Source: Nocardia vinacea
GTDB lineage: Bacteria > Actinomycetota > Actinomycetes > Mycobacteriales > Mycobacteriaceae
Assembly: GCF_035920345.1 (NCBI RefSeq)
Contig: NZ_CP109149.1
Coordinates: forward strand, 7,812,001-7,876,000
Length of the DNA stretch: 64,000 nucleotides
Direction of reading: 5' to 3'
This document shows, piece by piece, positions 58,470-64,000 of the stretch (position 1 is the stretch's first letter; every line of letters starts with the position of its first letter). The notes beneath the pieces were generated by a model. It saw nothing but the letters and a program-made list of their open reading frames with translations. It did not search any database and had not been told where the DNA came from. The position numbers were made by a program, and so were the translations under genes.

Positions 58470-58984
58470 TGCGTCCGGATTCGTTTGGCGGCCAGTTGGA
58501 CCAACCGGCGGTGGAAGCCTTTGTCGGGGTACCGCTTCGCCAGTTCGCGGTAGGTGGAGCGAGGTATCCCGAAGCGGCCGAGCAGGCCGTATTCGACGTC
58601 GATGGCATCGGCTCGGCGGAAGATTTCGATCGGGTCGGTGTCGATGCCTGCCGGGCGAATCTTGTGGTGGTCGTTGATCATTGCGACGACCAGATCGGCC
58701 AAGTCGGCGCGGTCGATCTGATCGAGCCATTGCAGTGCGAGGTCCACAGAGGGCGCCAGGTAGTCGAAAGTGCCCGCGGTCCAGATCCCCAGATCGTGAA
58801 AGGCCGCGGCGGTGCGGAACTCCTCGCGGGTGCTCGGCAAGCTGCCGGAGCCACTGTCGAGCAGATCGCACAGCTCCAGCACGCGCAGCACATGGTTGGT
58901 GTACGCACCGCGATCCGAGCCGAGTTGCGGCAGCCAGGGATGCAGCCGCCGATCGATCTCGTCGCGAAGATCGTTGCCGCTCAT
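58436..58984 (-). CDS. HD-domain protein
   Basis: 182 residues. The HD-domain metal ligands are the first His (YTNHVLRVLEL), FHDLGIW (HD), a helix NDHHKIRP and a late Asp in FRRADAIDVEYG. Such single-domain proteins are metal-dependent phosphohydrolases of unknown substrate. The stop codon lies inside the terminator stem shared with FadD. Confidence 0.88.
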   Translation of the reverse strand: MSGNDLRDEIDRRLHPWLPQLGSDRGAYTNHVLRVLELCDLLDSGSGSLPSTREEFRTAAAFHDLGIWTAGTFDYLAPSVDLALQWLDQIDRADLADLVVAMINDHHKIRPAGIDTDPIEIFRRADAIDVEYGLLGRFGIPRSTYRELAKRYPDKGFHRRLVQLAAKRIRTHPTSPLPMLKW

Positions 58985-59005
58985 GCCTGCTCACATTACG
59001 CGCGA

Positions 59006-59041
59006 CCCCGGCGCGGCCGGAAAATCCGTGCCGCGCCGGGG
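59006..59041 (-). terminator. Hairpin after the SCO5389-family gene
   Basis: CCCCGGCGCGGC and GCCGCGCCGGGG, a perfect 12-bp stem with a 12-nt loop; TTTT follows on the plus strand. It sits 15 bp after the minus-strand stop at 59056 and before the HD gene. Confidence 0.75.
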
Positions 59042-59055
59042 TTTTGCGATGCTGA

Positions 59056-59448
59056 TCAGCAGTTGCGGAGTTCGGGGCTCTGGTTCAGCAGTTGGGCGCG
59101 AGTCCCGATGAAGGTGGTGTAGGTGTCGCCGCCGACGGCGGCGATCGGGAAGGCCGCGACGCGGTGGCAGTTCTGGAAGGCGAGCTTCACCTTGAAATGG
59201 CGTTCCAGGCCGCCGCGGATGGCGTCGGAGGCCATGGCACGCAGCAGTTGTCCCCGGGCCACCTCATCGGGCGGCGCAACGACATTGTCGGCGAATTCGG
59301 CTGTGCCGGACTGCAGCTCACCGGCCACCCGGCTGACGACCTCCCAGGCGTACGGGAGGGAGACCCGCACGACCTCGACGAAGTCGGCGTCGTCGACCTC
59401 GCCGCGTTCGGCGCGTTCGAGTAGGGCGGTGGGAACATCGAGGGACAT
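59056..59448 (-). CDS. SCO5389-family protein
   Basis: 130 residues, close in layout to Streptomyces SCO5389: MSLDVPTALLERAERGEVDD at the start, ARGQLLRAMASDAIRGGLERHF in the middle and LLNQSPELRNC at the end. Function unknown; conserved in many actinobacteria. GGAGAGCG lies before the ATG at 59448. Confidence 0.88.
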   Translation of the reverse strand: MSLDVPTALLERAERGEVDDADFVEVVRVSLPYAWEVVSRVAGELQSGTAEFADNVVAPPDEVARGQLLRAMASDAIRGGLERHFKVKLAFQNCHRVAAFPIAAVGGDTYTTFIGTRAQLLNQSPELRNC

Positions 59449-59508
59449 AGCGCTCTCCTGACCTGGATGGCTGTTGCGAGGCCCCTCGATTCTAAACGGA
59501 AACTGTTG

Positions 59509-60555
59509 TCAACAAGACTGGATTCGTCCCGAAAGTGCTGTGGTCAGGGCGGTTTTCGCATCTGCGGCCAAGCTGCGGACTAGTTCACCGGCCGGTAGCT
59601 CGGGTGCCAGCGTGTGGGTCTGGCCAGCCCACATGTTCACATCGTCCGGATTGCCCGCCGCTCGTGCGGCGGCCCGCAACGGCGCTGTGGCGTAATGGAT
59701 TTCCGGATAGGCGGCCGGTGCTGTCGCGGAGTGTTCGTCCATGAACCGGTTGCGCAGGCCGCGCGCCCGGCGGCCGGTGAAGGCGCGGGTCAGCATGGTC
59801 GGGGTGTCGGCGCCGAGCGCGGCGCGATGCACCGGATTGGTGCCCGCTTCCGGTGAGCGTAGGAAGACGGTCCCGAGTTGCACGGCCGCCGCGCCGGCCG
59901 CGAGCGCTGCCGCGATGCCGGCCCCCGTGGTGATACCGCCGGTGGCCACGATCGGCCGGTCGACGGTCGCGTCGAGGATCTGCAGTAGTGCGAGCAAGGT
60001 GAGTGGATCGGTGGCATCGTCCGCGACACGATCGATGAAGGTGGCGCGATGCCCGCCAGCCTCCGCGCCCTGGGCGATCAGCACATCGGCACCTGCTTCG
60101 ACCGCGAGGTGACCTTCGGCGGCCGAGGTGACCGTCACCCACACTTCCGAACCGGCCTCGTGCAACCGGGCGACCTCGGCAGCGCTCGGGCAGCCGAACG
60201 TGAAGGTGACCACCGCGACGGGCGCATCGATCAGCAGCTCGAGCTTGGCGTCCCATTCGTCGGTGTCGTACTTCGGCACGCCGACCTCGTGGGTGCGCCC
60301 CAGCTCGGCGAGGTAGTCGGCGAAATCCTCGGGCGCGGCGGCGGGGCCCGGGGTGAAGAGGTTGACGCCGAAAGGCGCGGTGGTCAGTTCGCGGGTGGCC
60401 GCGAGTCGTGCCGCGGTATCGGTCGCGGTCAGATATCCGGCGGCCAGCAGGCCGAGGCCGCCCGCCGCGGAGACCGCCGCCGTCAATTCGGGCGTGGACG
60501 GTCCGCCCGCCATCGGCGCCAGCACGATCGGAACGCTCAACTCGTTGAGGATCAC
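59509..60555 (-). CDS. Nitronate monooxygenase (NMO / 2-nitropropane dioxygenase type)
   Basis: 348 residues, FMN-binding TIM barrel. Motif APMAGGPSTPELTAAVSAAG at the N-terminus, AQGAEAGGHRATF near 180 and GGITTGAGIAAALAAGAAAV near 225 are as in class I NMOs. It oxidises alkyl nitronates such as propionate 3-nitronate. The GTG at 60555 is preceded at 16 bp by dispersed element copy 4 in the same orientation. Confidence 0.92.
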   Translation of the reverse strand: MILNELSVPIVLAPMAGGPSTPELTAAVSAAGGLGLLAAGYLTATDTAARLAATRELTTAPFGVNLFTPGPAAAPEDFADYLAELGRTHEVGVPKYDTDEWDAKLELLIDAPVAVVTFTFGCPSAAEVARLHEAGSEVWVTVTSAAEGHLAVEAGADVLIAQGAEAGGHRATFIDRVADDATDPLTLLALLQILDATVDRPIVATGGITTGAGIAAALAAGAAAVQLGTVFLRSPEAGTNPVHRAALGADTPTMLTRAFTGRRARGLRNRFMDEHSATAPAAYPEIHYATAPLRAAARAAGNPDDVNMWAGQTHTLAPELPAGELVRSLAADAKTALTTALSGRIQSC

Positions 60556-60570
60556 GGGTCCCAGTGTGGC

Positions 60571-60603
60571 GCATCGGTCGCTGCTTGCAGGTCGCTCGAA
60601 AGG
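60571..60603 (-). repeat. Dispersed 32-bp hairpin-like element, copy 4
   Basis: On the minus strand it reads CCTTTCGAGCGACCTGCAAG then CAGCGACCG. It lies 16 bp upstream of the nitronate monooxygenase start. The right end differs from the other copies (GCAGCGACCG instead of GCAGTCGCTACGG). Confidence 0.7.
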
Positions 60604-60813
60604 ATCGGCTTCGTGATGGTGACCCGCGCGTCTGACCAGGCCCTAAACAGGGATTTTGGCCGAGAAGGTTGCGAAATGGTCACGACGAGGTAGAGTTCCC
60701 GTCACAACGGATGCCGAAACGTTACAAACTTCGGAACCTGTTCAGCCACTGTAGGTCGAGCGCAAGGACCAGCTTTGTCGCAGCATCGGGTAGGCCCCAG
60801 TTCTATAACCGTC

Positions 60814-61638
60814 ATGAGCCTCATCGGCGACGGCGTTGCGGGTCGGCCGACGCGGCATCGCGCCGAGCCGTCGACCACCGACCGGGTGAAGGTCGCGGCC
60901 GGTGTCGCGGTCGCCACCGGTGCCCTCATCGGCACCGCAGCCCAGGTCGCGCCTGCCATTGCCGCCCCGCTCATGCCGGGTGCGCACGACGGGAACGAGG
61001 AAGCCGCCGCGCCCATCACGTTCAAGGGCACGGCGGAACTACCTGTCGAAGAGGTCAAGGCAGCGGCCCCGATAGCCGAAGCCGCACAGGCCGTCGCCAC
61101 CCCGGTGGCCGCGCCGATCGCGGACCCGGTCGCCACTCCGTTCGGCATCAGCAATCTGCCGCCGGAGATCGCGGGCCCGCTGGCCCAGGTCGAACAGGTC
61201 CTCAAGGGTGCGCAGCAGCAGTTCGCCCCGGCCCCCGCGGTGCGCCCGGTCGCCGGTGCGATCAGCTCCGGATTCGGTTCCCGCTGGGGCGAATTCCACT
61301 ACGGCCTCGACTTCGCCGATCAGCTCGGCGCACCGATCCACTCGGTGAGCGGCGGCACCGTCATCGAGGCGGGCCCGGCCTCCGGTTTCGGCCTGTGGGT
61401 GCGGATCCAGCAGGACGACGGCACCATCGCGGTCTACGGACACGTCAACGAGATGTTCGTGCACGCGGGGCAGCGGGTGAACGCGGGCGATGTCATCGCC
61501 ACCGTCGGCAACCGCGGCAATTCGACCGGACCGCATCTGCACCTGGAGATCTGGGATCAGGGCGGCAACAAGGTCGACCCGATGCCGTACTTGGCAGCCA
61601 AGGGTGTCCCGCTGCAGTGGGGCCCGTCGGCGCACTGA
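60814..61638 (+). CDS. Secreted M23 (LytM) peptidase
   Basis: 274 residues from ATG 60814; TTG 60775 is an alternative. A hydrophobic segment (VKVAAGVAVATGALIGTAAQ) with a cleavage site after AIA gives export. A Pro/Ala-rich linker leads to an M23 domain with metal/catalytic motifs HYGLDFA and HLHLEIW and a His in YGHVNEM. It cleaves glycyl or stem peptide bonds in peptidoglycan or regulates other amidases. The 158-bp leader between the divergent nitronate gene and its start is AT-richer and has TCACAACGG and CGTTAC motifs. Confidence 0.9.
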   Translation: MSLIGDGVAGRPTRHRAEPSTTDRVKVAAGVAVATGALIGTAAQVAPAIAAPLMPGAHDGNEEAAAPITFKGTAELPVEEVKAAAPIAEAAQAVATPVAAPIADPVATPFGISNLPPEIAGPLAQVEQVLKGAQQQFAPAPAVRPVAGAISSGFGSRWGEFHYGLDFADQLGAPIHSVSGGTVIEAGPASGFGLWVRIQQDDGTIAVYGHVNEMFVHAGQRVNAGDVIATVGNRGNSTGPHLHLEIWDQGGNKVDPMPYLAAKGVPLQWGPSAH

Positions 61639-61705
61639 TTTTCTTGCCCGGCTTGATAGTCCGACGACGGTCCCGTGGGGACCGTACGGTCGTTAGGCTC
61701 AGGCG

Positions 61706-62689
61706 ATGACTGCGCTGGGCGATATCTTCGAGCCTGGATCACCGCACGGGCGGACCTACGCCGTGCTGGTGCATCATCCGCGATCCAGCTTGGGCGAGGT
61801 CGCCGAATATCTGGGCGTCTCGAAGGAGACCGCCGCCGCATCGCTGGAGGTATTGACCCACCTGCAGGCCGCGGTTAGTCAGCTTTCCGTCGACGGTGAG
61901 GCGATCTGGGATGCGCACGCACCCGAATCGCTGTCCGAGGCCGAGGCGCGGCGCAGGCAGCACGAGATCAACCAAATGCACGCCGCGGCCGCGCGACTGA
62001 GCGAGACATTCCGATCGGTGCGCCGCTCACCGCGCTCCAATGGCGCGATCGTGCCGGTTTTCGAACGCCTCGAGATGCTCGCGGATTTCGAGGAGGTCCA
62101 GACCTCGGCCCGTAACACGGTCAAGGTGATCGAACGCGGTCCCTATCTCAGCGATCCGGAACGCGAGCGACAGCTGTTCCTGCTCAAGCGCTCTCGGATC
62201 GGTGACGGCATTCGCTACCAGACGCTATATCAGGACACTATTTATCAGGATGCGGAAAGGTTGCGGCACGCGCTGTCCACCAATGCCAGTGGGGCCCAGG
62301 CGCGCACCCTGCCCGAGCCGCCGTTCAAGCTGATCATCAGTGATGACGAGCGGGCGAGCCTGGTCTTGCACGCGGACGAGCGCCGCCCGGATCCGATGGG
62401 TCTGCGCATTTCCGGATCGCCCGGATTGCGGTTGCTGGTGAAGACTTTCGATGTGCTGTGGTCGCTGGCGGCGCCGATTTCGGTGAACCCGACCGCCGAC
62501 GAACTCGACGAGCGGGATAAGGCGATTCTCACCCTGATGGGCCTGGGTGCGACCGATGACACCATCGCTCGCCGACTCGGCATGTCCCGTCGAACCGTGG
62601 TCCGGCGTACGGCGCGGCTGCTGGAGCGGCTCGGCGCGAGCACCCGGTTTCAGGCGGGCGTACAGGCGACTAGGCGAGGATGGCTGTAG
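61706..62689 (+). CDS. LuxR-type HTH regulator with TrmB-like N-terminus
   Basis: 327 residues. The N-terminal winged helix (SLGEVAEYLGVSKETAAASLEV) resembles TrmB. The middle has a PLD-like sensor region with RGPYLSDPERERQLF. The C-terminal LuxR HTH is LTLMGLGATDDTIARRLGMS then RRTVVRRTARLLERLGASTR. Such proteins regulate secondary-metabolism genes in actinobacteria. The NRPS gene starts 247 bp downstream on the same strand, so it may be its cluster regulator. Confidence 0.88.
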   Translation: MTALGDIFEPGSPHGRTYAVLVHHPRSSLGEVAEYLGVSKETAAASLEVLTHLQAAVSQLSVDGEAIWDAHAPESLSEAEARRRQHEINQMHAAAARLSETFRSVRRSPRSNGAIVPVFERLEMLADFEEVQTSARNTVKVIERGPYLSDPERERQLFLLKRSRIGDGIRYQTLYQDTIYQDAERLRHALSTNASGAQARTLPEPPFKLIISDDERASLVLHADERRPDPMGLRISGSPGLRLLVKTFDVLWSLAAPISVNPTADELDERDKAILTLMGLGATDDTIARRLGMSRRTVVRRTARLLERLGASTRFQAGVQATRRGWL

Positions 62690-62936
62690 CTCGGGCAAGT
62701 GAACGCTCGAGTGGACAACATGGGACGAATGCTGAACGATCAGTGTCCCGGGATGTTTGAGGGCTTGTGTCACAACGGATTCGGAGATAGCACCACGCAC
62801 TCTGAATTCGCGGATAGTTAGCTCTCGCCAATACGACAAACCGATTGCGTTGCGCAGGAGCGAATGCGGCGGCGGAATTCCGTGTGCGGTTGTTCGACCC
62901 TGCCATATGCCAGATGTGAAAGGCGAATGGTTGGGA

Positions 62937-64000
62937 ATGGATAGAGCGAGTCGATCTGTTCGGACCAATCGTCGGCGCCGAGCCGGCACCCCACTCTTCG
63001 GTCAACTGCTCACCGCCGCCGTCGAATCCGCCGCCGATGCGGTGGCGGTTCGCTTCAACCCGACCGGTGATCCGGCCGACCAACGCGAGTTGACCTATCG
63101 CGAATTCGACGAGGCGTCCTCGCGGCTGGCCTGGGAACTCATAGCACGCGGCATCGGCCCCGGTGACATTGTCGCTACCGCGCTGGCCCGATCGGTCGAG
63201 TCCGTTCTCACGGTGTGGGCGATCGCGAAGACGGGTGCGGCCTATGTCCCGGTGGATCCGGCCTACCCCGCGGAGCGGATCGCGCATATGGTGTCGGACT
63301 CCGGCGCTGCGCTCGGCGTGACCACTGCGGCGCATCGCGCGGTGCTGGGCTCATCGGTTGATTTGGGCACATCGGTCGATTGGATCGAACTCGATGATCC
63401 AGTGGTGGCCGCGCAGATCGCCGCGCAGCCGGAGCGGCCCGTCTCCTATGCCGATCGGATTCGGCGCCTCGACGAGCGGCATCCGGCCTACGTCATCTAC
63501 ACCTCCGGTTCCACCGGACGGCCGAAGGGCGTCGTGGTCACGCACGCCGGGTTGGCCGGGTTGGCCGCGAACGGTCAGCGGTATGCGCTGACGGGCGATT
63601 CACGGGTGACGCACCTGAGTTCGCCGAGCTTCGACTTCTCGCTGATGGAGATGCTTTTCACGTTCTCGGCGGGGGCGACACTGGTGATCGCGCCGCCGAC
63701 GGTATTCGGTGGTGTCGAGCTCGCGGATCTGCTGCGCCGGGAACGGGTTACCCATCTGCTGATCACCCCGGGTGCGCTGGAATCGGTCGATCCGGCCGGG
63801 TTGGACGAACTGCGGGCCGTGGTGGCCGGTGGCGACAGGCTCGGTGTCGAACTCGTCGAGCGCTGGGCGCGGGACGGGCGGGCCGTCTTCAATGCCTATG
63901 GCCCGACCGAGGTCACGGTCATGGTCACGACCGGGCAGATGGAACCCGGCGCACCGGTCACCCTCGGCGGCACCGTCGCCGGGGTCGGGGCCTTTGTGCT
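62937..64000 (+). CDS. Non-ribosomal peptide synthetase, 5' part (adenylation domain)
   Basis: 354 residues to the window edge; the gene continues outside. The frame starts at ATG 62937 (ATG 62907 in frame is possible). It goes straight into an adenylation domain: LTYREFDEASSRLAWELIAR, core motif A3 YTSGSTGRPKGVVVTHAG, A4-like SPSFDFSLMEMLF and A5 FNAYGPTEVTVM. The usual Nocardia NRPS leader (RRRRAGTPLFGQLLTAAVE) precedes it. No condensation domain comes first, so this is a start module. The substrate residue cannot be named safely from the visible pocket. Confidence 0.92.
   Translation, partial: MDRASRSVRTNRRRRAGTPLFGQLLTAAVESAADAVAVRFNPTGDPADQRELTYREFDEASSRLAWELIARGIGPGDIVATALARSVESVLTVWAIAKTGAAYVPVDPAYPAERIAHMVSDSGAALGVTTAAHRAVLGSSVDLGTSVDWIELDDPVVAAQIAAQPERPVSYADRIRRLDERHPAYVIYTSGSTGRPKGVVVTHAGLAGLAANGQRYALTGDSRVTHLSSPSFDFSLMEMLFTFSAGATLVIAPPTVFGGVELADLLRRERVTHLLITPGALESVDPAGLDELRAVVAGGDRLGVELVERWARDGRAVFNAYGPTEVTVMVTTGQMEPGAPVTLGGTVAGVGAFV

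Noticed and set aside
60656..60735. An MtrA binding site in the M23 leader (TCAC and GTTAC motifs).
   Set aside because: The repeats are suggestive, but their spacing does not clearly match the published direct repeat.
60656..60813. A c-di-AMP (ydaO-type) riboswitch before the M23 peptidase gene.
   Set aside because: Such leaders occur before wall peptidases in actinobacteria, but I could not find the conserved paired elements here. A covariance-model search would decide.

Overview
The window is high-GC actinobacterial chromosome, almost certainly from a Nocardia or a close mycolate-producing relative. The signs are a Rv0904c-Rv0909-like block (AccD3, EchA6, metallo-hydrolase, small MT0933-type protein), a mycobacterial-type LigD, a Rv2326c/Rv2325c-like ECF transporter, conservon-type GTPase genes, a DinB/TIGR03086 protein, an SCO5389-family protein, a KstR-type operator and the start of an NRPS. 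This is inferred from gene content; no species marker is present.

Layout. 0-1.3 kb: tail of a conservon (roadblock, DUF742, GTPase). 1.3-10.6 kb: AccD3-like carboxyltransferase, aldo/keto reductase, FAD oxidoreductase, EchA6, metallo-hydrolase, two MT0933-type proteins, LigD, isochorismatase-fold protein. 10.9-25.5 kb: secreted lipase, envelope proteins, ECF transporter, Baeyer-Villiger-type monooxygenase with divergent AraC regulator, phosphodiesterase, MarR/DinB pair, RluA synthase, class III cyclase, PadR with a divergent unknown. 25.5-29.4 kb: phosphatase, small membrane proteins, P450-TetR pair behind a KstR-like box, second aldo/keto reductase. 29.4-35.8 kb: TetR relic, resolvase-like small protein, two small secreted proteins around a strong terminator, a cupin plus free-standing ThrRS-editing-like protein with divergent AraC regulator, a degenerate SodC-like protein, a BP74-domain protein and a MauE-redoxin fusion.

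35.8-49.4 kb is a patchwork of working genes and gene debris. Working genes are an epoxide hydrolase with divergent CGNR regulator, a VOC protein, an MDR oxidoreductase, an NDH-2-like oxidoreductase with an ECF41 sigma factor, and a serine hydrolase / CPBP protease / MerR cluster. Debris includes a phosphotransferase broken by a 14-bp duplication, three tyrosine-integrase fragments, a cupin tail, a DUF2510/DUF4041 fragment and an ISL3 transposase fragment. A tRNA-Arg(CCT) closes the region at 49.4 kb, and 15 nt of its 3' end recur in direct orientation at 44.8 kb. This suggests a decayed integrative element.

49.8-64 kb: a Gly-rich membrane protein, a deleted acyl-CoA dehydrogenase, a ParA-like/DNA-binding gene pair, an NlpC/P60 protein with an exact 150-bp tandem duplication, an ArsR-CDF zinc module, an acyl-CoA ligase, an HD-domain protein, nitronate monooxygenase, an M23 peptidase, and a LuxR-type regulator ahead of an NRPS that runs off the right edge.

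Two genome-scale signals cut across these regions: a ~32-bp hairpin-like element in four copies (9.9, 18.3, 51.4, 60.6 kb), three of them directly upstream of a gene in the same orientation, and the tRNA-linked direct repeat with integrase fragments. Start codons, operators and functions are read from sequence and family knowledge only; no database search was run.
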